From a bacterium HR24 (GTDB lineage Bacteria; Chloroflexota; Dehalococcoidia; SM23-28-2; HRBIN24), in assembly GCA_002898715.1 (NCBI GenBank), contig BEIA01000013.1, forward strand, positions 1 through 32,565: DNA of 32,565 nucleotides. Reading direction: 5' to 3'. Below the pieces are notes generated by a model. That model did not search any database and was not told where the DNA came from. It worked only from the letters and a program-made list of their open reading frames with translations. Positions 1 to 8,544 of this stretch are shown here, piece after piece. Positions within the stretch are counted from its first letter, which is position 1. Every line of letters starts with the position of its first letter. The translations under genes and the position numbers were made by a program.

Positions 1-1
1 C

Positions 2-604
2 AAGTACCACCGCCACGACTGGCGGGAGTTCCAGCCCCTGGCAACGCCCGTGCGCCCTTACATCCCCATATGGGTAGCGGCGGTGCGCACGCCCCTCGTG
101 CGCCTGGCGGGCGAGATGGCCGACGGCCTGATCGGCCACCCTATCTGGTCCGTGCGCTGGGCCAAGGAGCAGGCGCTGCCGGCCCTGCTGGACTCGCTCG
201 CCAGGGCGGGCAGGCAGCGTGCCGACGTACACTTCAACGCCTGGTTCTGGGTAGTCATAAACCGCGACCGGCGAGAAGCCATCGAAGACGCCAAGGGCAC
301 GGTAGCCTTCTACGCCGGCATCCAGCAGTACGAGGACTACTTCGCCGCGCACGGCTTCCAGGCAGAGGCCCGCCGCTGCCAGCGCTGGGTGAAGGAAGGC
401 AACTACGCCGCCGGCGCCCAGGAAGTGAGCGACGAGATGGCCCAGACCTTTGTCATCTGCGGCGATCCCGATGATGTGCGCCGGCGGCTGGAGCCGGTAT
501 TCGAGTTCGTGGATTCCCTCACCCTCGTCCCGCCCATAGGCGGGCTGCCGCCAGAGAAGGTGGCAGCGTACGCCCAGGCCATCGCCGAGACCTTTTACCT
601 GTAG
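2..604 (+). CDS. LLM-class (F420/FMN-dependent) oxidoreductase, 5' truncated by window edge
   Basis: Frame is open from base 2 (KYHRHDWREFQPLATPVRPYIPIWVAAVRTPLVRLAGEMADGLIGHPIWSV...) to the TAG stop; 'ADGLIGHPI' and the C-terminal 'ICGDPDDVRRRLEP' are typical of luciferase-like monooxygenases. Confidence 0.75.
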   Translation, partial: KYHRHDWREFQPLATPVRPYIPIWVAAVRTPLVRLAGEMADGLIGHPIWSVRWAKEQALPALLDSLARAGRQRADVHFNAWFWVVINRDRREAIEDAKGTVAFYAGIQQYEDYFAAHGFQAEARRCQRWVKEGNYAAGAQEVSDEMAQTFVICGDPDDVRRRLEPVFEFVDSLTLVPPIGGLPPEKVAAYAQAIAETFYL

Positions 605-733
605 CGGGCAACGAGCCGGCCCTCGCGCTCATTCGGCCTCGTCACGTAAGGGGCACCAGGGCCCCGCGACGAGCGAGGAGAGTGCGGTCGTGCACCGTGG
701 CCAGGGCCCCCTCCGAGGTGGGCGCGTTTATTC

Positions 734-763
734 TTGACAATTTAGCCTGCCATACCATATTAT
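734..763 (+). promoter_or_regulatory. Sigma70-type promoter for the sulfurtransferase gene (TTGACA-N18-TATTAT)
   Basis: TTGACA at 734-739 and TATTAT at 758-763 in an AT-rich island within GC-rich DNA, 47 bp before the ATG at 810, which has an aggggaggt RBS. Confidence 0.7.
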
Positions 764-809
764 TCTCCATTGACGATACCGCTGTACCAGTCGAGGGGAG
801 GTTGCTGTC

Positions 810-1652
810 ATGTCCCAGTACGCCCATCCCGAAGTGCTAGTGTCCACCGACTGGGTGGCCGAGCACCTGAACGATCCCAAGGTGCGCCTGGTGGAGGTGG
901 ACGTGGACACCGCCGCCTACGAGACAGGCCACATCCCCGGCGCCGTGGGTTGGCACTGGAAGAACGACCTGGAGGCCCCCATCCTGCGCGACATCGCCCC
1001 CAAGGAGCTGCTGGAGGACCTGCTCTCGCGCTCCGGCATCGCCAACGACACCACGGTCGTCCTCTACGGCGACAATAACAACTGGTTCGCGACCTATGCC
1101 TTCTGGCTGCTGAAGTACTATGGCCACGAGGACGCCCGCGTCATGAACGGCGGCCGCAAGAAGTGGATCGACGAGGGCCGCCCGCTGACCACCGACGTGC
1201 CCTCCTACCCGCGGACCCAGTACCGCGCCAAGGAGCCCAACCCCGAGATCCGCGCCTTCCGCGACGAGATCCTGAAGCGGCTGGGCTCCTCCGACCTGGT
1301 GCTGGTGGACGTGCGCTCGCCAGCCGAGTACAAGGGGGAGATCCTGGCTCCGGAGAACCTGCCTCAGGAGGGCGCTCAGCGACCGGGCCACATCCCCGGC
1401 GCGAAGAACATCCCCTGGGCCACCGCCGTGCGCGAGGACGGGACCTTCAAGGACCCGGAAGAACTGAAGCAGATCTACCAGTCCCTGGGCGTGACCCCGG
1501 AGAAGGACGTCATCGCCTACTGCCGCATCGGCGAGCGCTCCTCCCACACCTGGTTCGTGCTCAAGTACCTGCTGGGCTACCCCAAGGTGAAGAACTACGA
1601 CGGCTCCTGGACGGAGTGGGGCAGCCTGGTGGGCGCGCCCATCGAGAAGTAG
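810..1652 (+). CDS. Sulfurtransferase (two rhodanese domains; thiosulfate/3-mercaptopyruvate sulfurtransferase family)
   Basis: Tandem rhodanese domains ([26 protein letters not shown]...[13 protein letters not shown]) and active-site loop [12 protein letters not shown]. Confidence 0.93.
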   Translation: MSQYAHPEVLVSTDWVAEHLNDPKVRLVEVDVDTAAYETGHIPGAVGWHWKNDLEAPILRDIAPKELLEDLLSRSGIANDTTVVLYGDNNNWFATYAFWLLKYYGHEDARVMNGGRKKWIDEGRPLTTDVPSYPRTQYRAKEPNPEIRAFRDEILKRLGSSDLVLVDVRSPAEYKGEILAPENLPQEGAQRPGHIPGAKNIPWATAVREDGTFKDPEELKQIYQSLGVTPEKDVIAYCRIGERSSHTWFVLKYLLGYPKVKNYDGSWTEWGSLVGAPIEK

Positions 1653-1674
1653 GTCCCCGGCGTCCCCGCCCGCC

Positions 1675-1703
1675 TTGCCCTGGCCCCACCGCCTCCCTAT
1701 GAT
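1675..1703 (+). promoter_or_regulatory. Promoter TTGCCC-N17-TATGAT just before the alpha/beta hydrolase ATG
   Basis: TTGCCC at 1675-1680 and TATGAT at 1698-1703; ATG at 1715. Confidence 0.5.
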
Positions 1704-1714
1704 GGGGGGCGGCC

Positions 1715-2596
1715 ATGGCCGAGGCGGGCGGGGTAGCTGTCCGGGGCAGGCACCTGGGCATCTGGGGAAGGCGCCTCTTCTTGCGCGAGGCGGCGCCTAT
1801 CGCTCCCGCCCATGCCCATGCCCTCCTGCTTCACGGCTGGGTGGGCACCTCGTCCTGGATGTTCCGCCACGTACTGCCCGAGCTTGGACGCCACTTCCAC
1901 GCCTACGCTCCCGACCTGCCAGGCTTCGGCCGCTCCCAGCCCCTGTCCCGCCGCCCCGCTCTGGACGACTACGTCCGCCTCTTGCGCGACCTGCTGGACG
2001 ACCTGGACGTGGACCGCTGCCACGTGGTGGGGGCATCGGTGGGGGGCACGCTGGCCCTCGCCTTCGCCAGCCGCTACCCGGAACGGGTGGGGCGGCTCGT
2101 ATTGGTGGGGCCAGTGTGGCGCGGGGCAGACCTGCCCCGTCGGTTCCACCTCTTGTTCCGGCTGGTGGACTGGCCCGGCCTGGTAGAAGTCATCCCCAAG
2201 GCGCCCATCAAGTGGTGGATGGTGGTGCGGCGGCTGGACATGGCCCGCGATACTCGTCATCTCTCGCCCGAGGATCGCCGTCTCATGGCTCGGGACGTGA
2301 TGCGCGTGTCGAACCAGACCCTGGTCAACGTGGCTCGCGAGCTCCTGCGCCTGGACCTCACCCGCGAGGCGCGCCGGGTCTGCGCCCCTACCCTGGTGCT
2401 GGACGGGGAGGAGGCGCGCATGGTCCCGGCCCGCGCCTCCGTGCGCCTGGCCAGCGCCATCCCGTCCGCCCGCTGCCACATCGTCGCCGGCTGCGGCCAT
2501 AACCTGGTCCTGGAGCGTCCCGACGCCTTTCTGGAGCTGGCGCTTCCCTTTCTTAAGGGAGAGCCCAGTTGCCAGGCGTGGGACCTTTCGGGTTAA
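1715..2596 (+). CDS. Alpha/beta hydrolase
   Basis: HGWVGTSSWMFRHVLPELG oxyanion region, nucleophile elbow GASVGGTLAL, C-terminal catalytic His in VAGCGHNLVLERPDAF. Confidence 0.9.
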   Translation: MAEAGGVAVRGRHLGIWGRRLFLREAAPIAPAHAHALLLHGWVGTSSWMFRHVLPELGRHFHAYAPDLPGFGRSQPLSRRPALDDYVRLLRDLLDDLDVDRCHVVGASVGGTLALAFASRYPERVGRLVLVGPVWRGADLPRRFHLLFRLVDWPGLVEVIPKAPIKWWMVVRRLDMARDTRHLSPEDRRLMARDVMRVSNQTLVNVARELLRLDLTREARRVCAPTLVLDGEEARMVPARASVRLASAIPSARCHIVAGCGHNLVLERPDAFLELALPFLKGEPSCQAWDLSG

Positions 2597-2599
2597 AAT
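2569..2599 (+). promoter_or_regulatory. Candidate promoter TTGCCA-N19-TAAAAT before the first CoA-transferase
   Basis: TTGCCA at 2569-2574 and TAAAAT at 2594-2599, overlapping the hydrolase stop; RBS gagggaggaag then ATG at 2628. Confidence 0.4.
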
Positions 2600-2627
2600 G
2601 GGCACGACCTCGAGGGAGGAAGAGACC

Positions 2628-3932
2628 ATGAGCGAAGGGCCCCTGTCCGACGTGCGCGTGCTGGAACTTCCCGGGGCGGTGGGCGCCTACTGCGGCAAGC
2701 TGTTAGCCGACCTGGGCGCCGACGTCATCAAGGTAGAGCCCCCGGGCGGCGACCCGTCCCGCCGCATCCCACCCTTCTTCCACGACGACCCGCATCCCGA
2801 GAAGAGCCTCTATTTCTTCGCCTTCAACACCTCCAAACGCTCCATTACCCTGGACATGGCCGCCGCCGACGGCCGCGTCCTCCTGCGGCGGCTGGCCCAG
2901 CGCGCCGACGTGGTCATAGACTCCTTCCCGCCCGGCCACATGGACGCCTTGGGGCTGGGCTATGAGCCGCTGCGCCAGGGCAACCCGGGCCTCATCTACT
3001 GCTCCATAACAGGGTTCGGACTGTGGGGCCCCCACGCCAGCTACAAGGCCAGCGACCTCATCGCCGTGGCCATGAGCGGCATGATGTATCTGGCCGGCTT
3101 CCCAGAGGACCCGCCCAACCGGCCCTACGGCGACCAGTCCCACTACTGCGCCTCCGTCCAGGCCGCCGCCGGCATCCTGACCGCTCTCCTGCACCGAGAC
3201 CGGACGGGGCAGGGGCAGGTGGTGGAGGTCTCCATGCAGGAGGCCCTGGCCATGAACCAGGAGACGGCCATGCAGTACTGGGACCTGCGCCAGGAGCTGC
3301 GGCGTCGCCAGGGCGAGGGGCGCCGCCTTCCCAGCGGGGAGTGGTTCCGGGTGCCCGGCATCGGCACCTACGAGTGCGCCGACGGCCATGTGTATCTGAT
3401 GATCGGCGTCCCGGGCTTCGGCGCGCCTATCTCCGTGCTCATCCAGTGGATGGCCGAAGAGGGCATGGCCGGGGACCTGACCAGCCCGGAGTGGCAGGAC
3501 GTGTTTTCTCGTCTCGACTTGCGCCTCCTGGTCCAGCTCTACCAGGGCGCCGACGTCAGCGCCGCCCAGGAGTGGCTGCCCCGTTTCCGCCACGTCGACG
3601 GCATCATCGAGCGCTTCGTGCGCACCAAGCGCAAGCAGGAGCTTTACGAGGAAGGGCAGCGCCGCGGCCTGCTCGTAGCGCCCGTCAACACGCCCCGCGA
3701 CGTGCTGGACAACAGGCAGCTCAACGAGCGCGGCTTCTTCGTGACGGTGGAGCACCCGGAGCTGGGCGCTGCCATTCGTTATCCAGGGCCGCCGTACCGA
3801 CTGAACGGCACGCCGGCCCGCATCTGGCGCCGGCCGCCGCGTATCGGGGAGCACAACCGGGAGGTGTACCTGGACGAGCTGGGGCTCACGGAGGCCGAAC
3901 TGGCGTCTTTGGCCGGGGCCGGCGTCATCTGA
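2628..3932 (+). CDS. Class III (CaiB/BaiF family) CoA-transferase, copy 1
   Basis: LSDVRVLELPGAVGAYCGKLLADLGADVIKVEPPGGDPSR N-terminus and YGDQSHYCASVQAAAGIL...RTGQGQVVEVSMQEA. The ORF track opens at 2598, but the RBS supports 2628. Confidence 0.92.
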   Translation: MSEGPLSDVRVLELPGAVGAYCGKLLADLGADVIKVEPPGGDPSRRIPPFFHDDPHPEKSLYFFAFNTSKRSITLDMAAADGRVLLRRLAQRADVVIDSFPPGHMDALGLGYEPLRQGNPGLIYCSITGFGLWGPHASYKASDLIAVAMSGMMYLAGFPEDPPNRPYGDQSHYCASVQAAAGILTALLHRDRTGQGQVVEVSMQEALAMNQETAMQYWDLRQELRRRQGEGRRLPSGEWFRVPGIGTYECADGHVYLMIGVPGFGAPISVLIQWMAEEGMAGDLTSPEWQDVFSRLDLRLLVQLYQGADVSAAQEWLPRFRHVDGIIERFVRTKRKQELYEEGQRRGLLVAPVNTPRDVLDNRQLNERGFFVTVEHPELGAAIRYPGPPYRLNGTPARIWRRPPRIGEHNREVYLDELGLTEAELASLAGAGVI

Positions 3933-3964
3933 GTGGTCGCGCCGTCGTTCGAGGAGGTGATGCC

Positions 3965-5191
3965 ATGACCACCGACAACCTGCCCCTGGCAGGCATCCGC
4001 GTGGCGGACTTCTCCTGGTTCGGGGCCGGGCCCATCTTCACCCAAGCCCTGGCCCACTACGGCGCCGAGGTCATCCGTGTCGAGTCCCAGATCCGCCTGG
4101 ACGGGCTGCGTATCACCCAGCCCATGCCCAAGGACAGGCCGCCCGGGATCAACCTCTCCGGCTATTACAACAACTTCAACGCCGGCAAGCTCTCCTTCTC
4201 TCTGAACATGGCCAGCGAGAAGGGAAGGGAGGTAGCCCTGCGGCTCATCGCCAAGAGCGACATCGTGGCCGAGAACTTCACCCCGGGCACCTTCGAGAAG
4301 TGGGGCCTGACCTACGACCGCATCGTGCAGGTGAAGCCGGACATCATCATGGTGCGGGAGCCCATGCAGGGCCTCACCGGCCCCCACCGCGACTTCGCGG
4401 GCTTCGGGGCCGTCATCACGCCCCTGGCTGGCATCAGTTACCTGTCGGGCTTCCCTCACCGGCCACCGGTAGGGCTGGGCACCAACTATACCGACTACGT
4501 TATCAACCCGGGGCACGCGCTGGTGGCCACCCTGGCTGCCCTGCACTACCGGAACCGCACCGGCAAGGGCCAGCTCATCGAGGTGGCCCAGCTGGAGTCC
4601 TCGGTAAACGTCATTTCCGTGGCCCTCCTGGACTGCTCCGCCAACGGGCGCGTGCAGGAGAGGCAGGGCAACCGTCTGCCCTATGCCTGCCCCCACGGCG
4701 CCTACCGCTGCCTGGGCGATGACCGCTGGGTGGCCATCGCCGTATTCACCGACGGAGAGTGGCAGGCCTTCTGCCAGGTAGTAGGCGAGGAATGGACTCG
4801 GGAAGAGCGCTTCGCCACCCTCCTCGGCCGGAAGGCGCACGAGGACGAACTGGACCGCCTCATCGAGTCCTGGACATCGCAGCGCGAGGCCGAAGAGGTG
4901 ATGGAGCGCCTGCAGGCCGCGGGGGTACCGGCCGGCGTAGTGCAGAGCGCCGCCGATACGCTGGACCACGACCCGCACCTGAAGGCGCGCGGCTACTACC
5001 ATTACCTGGAGCACCCGGAGGCAGGGCGCACCGCCTACGACGGCCCCGGCTTCCGCCTCTCGGCTACACCTGGCGGCCCCAGGGGGCCAGCGCCGCTCCT
5101 GGGCCAGCACACCGAATACGTCTGCAAACACGTGCTGGGCCTCTCCGAAGAGGAGATCGCCGAACTGGTAGTGGACGGCGTGCTGCAGTAG
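3965..5191 (+). CDS. Class III (CaiB/BaiF family) CoA-transferase, copy 2
   Basis: MTTDNLPLAGIRVADFSWFGAGPIFTQALAHYGAEVIRVES...NYTDYVINPGHALVATLAALHYRNRTGKGQLIEVAQLES. ATG at 3965 after gaggaggtg RBS; the upstream part of ORF 3023-5191 is spurious. Confidence 0.92.
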   Translation: MTTDNLPLAGIRVADFSWFGAGPIFTQALAHYGAEVIRVESQIRLDGLRITQPMPKDRPPGINLSGYYNNFNAGKLSFSLNMASEKGREVALRLIAKSDIVAENFTPGTFEKWGLTYDRIVQVKPDIIMVREPMQGLTGPHRDFAGFGAVITPLAGISYLSGFPHRPPVGLGTNYTDYVINPGHALVATLAALHYRNRTGKGQLIEVAQLESSVNVISVALLDCSANGRVQERQGNRLPYACPHGAYRCLGDDRWVAIAVFTDGEWQAFCQVVGEEWTREERFATLLGRKAHEDELDRLIESWTSQREAEEVMERLQAAGVPAGVVQSAADTLDHDPHLKARGYYHYLEHPEAGRTAYDGPGFRLSATPGGPRGPAPLLGQHTEYVCKHVLGLSEEEIAELVVDGVLQ

Positions 5192-5314
5192 GCCAGCGCG
5201 AGAGGCACGCCTGGCGGCGCGAGGGCGGGCCACCGGCCGCCCGCCGGGCCGCACCCTGGGACCCCTCCCTCCGTGGCCTCCTGGTCAATCTTCGTCAGGT
5301 CTGCAGCCCGGTAC

Positions 5315-5343
5315 TGGACAAGTCGCCCAGGAACGGTTAGCAT
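5315..5343 (+). promoter_or_regulatory. Candidate promoter TGGACA-N17-TAGCAT before the DUF4389-like gene
   Basis: TGGACA at 5315-5320 and TAGCAT at 5338-5343; aggaggg RBS before ATG at 5379. Confidence 0.5.
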
Positions 5344-5378
5344 TTCCTCAATCTCAGCACGAGAAAGGAGGGTGTCGT

Positions 5379-5963
5379 ATGAGCAACGGCTACCCCGTGA
5401 CCTTCGACGTCCCCCTGCAGAAGGAGTTCGACCGGGCCCACGTCCTCTTGCGGGTGGTCGTGTTCTGGCTGGTAGGCTGGGTGCCCGGTTTGCTCTACTA
5501 CGTTCTGCCGGCAGTGGCGGCCCTCTGGGTCTCCCAGAAGGGGCCCCAGCGCTTCCTGCAGGAAGACACGCCCAAGCTCACCAGCTGGATACGTATGGCC
5601 ATGGCCTTCTATGCCTATCTGTTCATGTTCACCGACAAGCTGCCGCTCGAGCGGCCCGAAGAGGTGGTCACCCTGGAGGTCCAGCCCGGCGGCAACCCCA
5701 GCGTGGGCTCAGCGCTCCTGCGCTTCTTCCTGGCCATCCCCAGCGCGTGGGTGCTGGGCATCCTCTACCTCGTGGCCTACGTCATGTGGATAGTGGCAGC
5801 CATCCAGGTGCTGACCCAGGGCAGCTTCTCGGAGGGCATCGCCAGCTTCTTCCGGGGCGTGCTGGCCTGGCAGGCGCGGCTCTTCGTCTACCTCGGCTCG
5901 CTGGTGGAGCCCTACCCGCCCTTCGCTCTGGAGACGGGCCCGCGGCCCACGGCGGCCGCCTGA
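5379..5963 (+). CDS. DUF4389-like membrane protein
   Basis: Several hydrophobic TM stretches and the pattern YPVTFDVP...RFLQEDTPKLTSWIRMAMAFYAYLFMFTDKLP; strong RBS. Confidence 0.7.
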   Translation: MSNGYPVTFDVPLQKEFDRAHVLLRVVVFWLVGWVPGLLYYVLPAVAALWVSQKGPQRFLQEDTPKLTSWIRMAMAFYAYLFMFTDKLPLERPEEVVTLEVQPGGNPSVGSALLRFFLAIPSAWVLGILYLVAYVMWIVAAIQVLTQGSFSEGIASFFRGVLAWQARLFVYLGSLVEPYPPFALETGPRPTAAA

Positions 5964-6026
5964 GACTGGCCAGAACGCGCGCCGCCCGTATGCCCTGACG
6001 GCAGGAGGGCCGGCTACAATGGGCAT

Positions 6027-6509
6027 GTGAGCGACGCCGCTCGCTACGGTGAGCTCTTCCGCAGGGCCTATGCCGCCCTTCACGGCGGCGCGCCCGACGA
6101 AAAGGCCGCTTTCGTCCAGCGGCGGTCGGACGAGAGCCTGGAGGAGTTTCTGGCCCGCTCGCGTCGCGAGGCCCTCGCACCACTGCGCGACGCCCTCCAG
6201 GCCATGACGCCGCCTGCCGGGCTGGACGACGCCCATCGCCTCCTCCTGGAGGCCATCGAATGCGCCCTGGAAGCCGATGCCGCCCTGGCCGCCCAGGTCC
6301 GGGCCTACGGCTGCGGGGACTACCAGCAGAGCATCCAGCACTCGGAACGGGTGGCCGTCCTGGCCCAGAGGGCAGTGGAGGTGGACAGGGAGCTAATCCG
6401 CGCCCTCTGGCTGGCCGAAGAGGCCACGCCCGGCACCCTGGCCGCCCTGGGCCTGGTGGACGTCCTGCCCAGGGGGGATGACACCCGGCGCCTCAGTGAG
6501 GAAGAATAG
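6027..6509 (+). CDS. Hypothetical helical protein
   Basis: GTG start at 6027, low-gap coding region between two same-strand genes, E/A/L-rich helical composition; family not recognised. Confidence 0.65.
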   Translation: MSDAARYGELFRRAYAALHGGAPDEKAAFVQRRSDESLEEFLARSRREALAPLRDALQAMTPPAGLDDAHRLLLEAIECALEADAALAAQVRAYGCGDYQQSIQHSERVAVLAQRAVEVDRELIRALWLAEEATPGTLAALGLVDVLPRGDDTRRLSEEE

Positions 6510-6544
6510 GGTTAGTCCGCGACGGGACGAGAGGGAGGTCACCT

Positions 6545-8188
6545 ATGGCCCTGGTAGACGGCGGCGACCTGGTGGTGAAGGCCATCAAGCGCGAGGGGGT
6601 GGATGTCATCTTCACCCTCTGCGGCGGCCACGTCCAGGCGATATACGACGCCTGCCTAGACGAGAACGTGCGCGTCATCGACGTGCGTCACGAGCAGGCT
6701 GCTGGCCACGCTGCCGAGGGATGGTCGCGGGCCACCCGGCGTTGCGGCGTTGCCGTGGTCACCGCCGGGCCGGGGGTCACCGATGCCGTAACCGCCCTCG
6801 CCAACGCCTGGCACAACAAAAGCCCCATGCTGGTCATCGGTGGGCGAAGCCCCCTCAACCGCTTCGAGATGGGTGCCCTGCAGGAGATGGACCAGTTAGA
6901 CCTGGTGCGTCCCATCACCAAGTGGGCCCGCTGCGTCTACGAGACCAAGCGCATCCCCGAGTACATCGCCACCGCCTTCCGCCATGCCATGACCGGCCGC
7001 CGCGGCCCCGTCTTCCTGGAAATCCCTTCCGACGTCCTCTTCCAGAAGGTGGAGGAGTCGGAGGTGTATTTCCCTGAGCGCTACCGCCCCGAGGGGCGCC
7101 GCTACCCCGACCCAGAGGTGGTGAAGCAGGCAGCCGCACTGCTCGCCAGGGCCGAGCGGCCCATGGTCATGGCCGGCTCGCAGATCTACTGGGACGAGGC
7201 CCACGAGGAGCTGCGCCGCCTCATAGAGTTGCTGGACGCACCTGTCTACCTGAATGCCATGGGCAGAGGGTGCATCCGGCAGGACCACCCCCTCTTCTTC
7301 TCGCGCACCCGCCGCACCGCCTTCGCCCAGTGCGACGTGGCCCTGGTCATCGGCACCCCCTTCGACTTCCGTCTGGCCTATGGGAGGCGCTTCGGGCCCG
7401 AGGCGAAGATCGTGCAGATAGACTCCGACCCTGTCGAGCTGGGCCGCAATCGCGACGTGGACGTGGCCCTCGAGTCCGATGCCAAGGCCGCCCTGCAGGC
7501 CCTCATAGCAGAGCTGGAGGGGCGCTCGTACCGACACTCCGACTGGGTGCGCGCCCTGCGCGAGGAGGAGGACAAGATCCGCGCCCAGCGGGAGGAGTGG
7601 GAGAACTCGGACCGGGTACCCATCCATCCGTTGCGCCTGTGCCGCGAAATCGCCCGCTTCGTGGACGAGAACACCATCGTGGTAGGGGACGGCGGCGACA
7701 TCGTGAGCCTGGCCTCGCAGGTGCTGCCCATCAACCAGCCCGGGCAGTGGTACGATCCGGGGCCCTTCGGCACCCTGGGAGTGGGCACGGGCTTCTGCAT
7801 GGCCCTGTCCTGCGTGTACCCCAACAAACGCATCCTGATGGTCAATGGCGATGGCACCTTCGGGCTCAACGGCTTCGAGTTCGATACCTTCGTCCGCTTC
7901 GGCATGCCGGTGGTGTCGGTGGTGGGCAACGACCGCCAGTGGGGCCAGATCACCGTGGGCCAGAAGCTCATGTACGGCAAGGACAGGGTCATCGCCTCGC
8001 TGCTGGGCGACAACGCCCGCTACGACCTGGTAGTGGAGGCGCTGGGCGGCCACGGCGAGTTCGTCACCGAGCCCCAGCAGATCCGACCCGCGCTGGAGCG
8101 GGCCTTCGCCTCGGGCAAGCCCGCCTGCGTCAACGTCATCCTCGACCAGGAGCCGCCCGGCCTGCGGGGCGGCTACGAGTTCATGTAG
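6545..8188 (+). CDS. ThDP-dependent enzyme (acetolactate synthase / 2-hydroxyacyl-CoA lyase / oxalyl-CoA decarboxylase superfamily)
   Basis: Catalytic-Glu motif DVRHEQAAGHAAEGW; GPGVTDAVTALANAW; DPGPFGTLGVGTGFCMA; ThDP motif GDGTFGLNGFEFDTFVRFGMPVVSVVGND. RBS gagggaggt. Confidence 0.9.
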   Translation: MALVDGGDLVVKAIKREGVDVIFTLCGGHVQAIYDACLDENVRVIDVRHEQAAGHAAEGWSRATRRCGVAVVTAGPGVTDAVTALANAWHNKSPMLVIGGRSPLNRFEMGALQEMDQLDLVRPITKWARCVYETKRIPEYIATAFRHAMTGRRGPVFLEIPSDVLFQKVEESEVYFPERYRPEGRRYPDPEVVKQAAALLARAERPMVMAGSQIYWDEAHEELRRLIELLDAPVYLNAMGRGCIRQDHPLFFSRTRRTAFAQCDVALVIGTPFDFRLAYGRRFGPEAKIVQIDSDPVELGRNRDVDVALESDAKAALQALIAELEGRSYRHSDWVRALREEEDKIRAQREEWENSDRVPIHPLRLCREIARFVDENTIVVGDGGDIVSLASQVLPINQPGQWYDPGPFGTLGVGTGFCMALSCVYPNKRILMVNGDGTFGLNGFEFDTFVRFGMPVVSVVGNDRQWGQITVGQKLMYGKDRVIASLLGDNARYDLVVEALGGHGEFVTEPQQIRPALERAFASGKPACVNVILDQEPPGLRGGYEFM

Positions 8189-8202
8189 GCGCCTCTGCCT
8201 CC

Positions 8203-8523
8203 ATGGGCTACTGCGTCTTCTGCGAGATCGTGGCCCGCCGGGAGCCCGCCGAGGTCCTCTACGAGGACGAGCAGGTGATGGTGTTCCGCAACCGCCTGCG
8301 CTGGGTGCCGGTGATGCTCCTGGCCATCCCCAAGGAGCACATGACCCAGGAGCAGCTCTGGCGCGACATGGGCCGCGTGGGCGAGGTGGCGGTGGAGATG
8401 GGGCGCAAGTTCTGCCCCAACGGATTCCGCCTGCTTTCCAACTTCGGCTTCGACGCCATGCAGTCCCAGGAGCACGCCCACGTGCACATCCTGGGCGGCA
8501 CCTTCCTGGGCGAGTACGTCTAG
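8203..8523 (+). CDS. HIT-domain protein
   Basis: MGYCVFCEIVARREPAEVLYEDEQVMVF... and histidine triad HAHVHILGG; ATG at 8203 within ORF 7270-8523. Confidence 0.9.
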   Translation: MGYCVFCEIVARREPAEVLYEDEQVMVFRNRLRWVPVMLLAIPKEHMTQEQLWRDMGRVGEVAVEMGRKFCPNGFRLLSNFGFDAMQSQEHAHVHILGGTFLGEYV

Positions 8524-8544
8524 CGGCAGCCCTCCGGCCCCGGC

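Noticed and set aside
3023-3964. N-terminal part of ORF 3023-5191, suggesting a fusion with the first CoA-transferase
   Set aside because: This part is out of frame with the real gene on the same strand and reads as low-complexity R/P/G; the true start at 3965 has an RBS.
3779-5254. 491-aa minus-strand ORF opposite the second CoA-transferase
   Set aside because: High-GC antisense artefact; no motif support.
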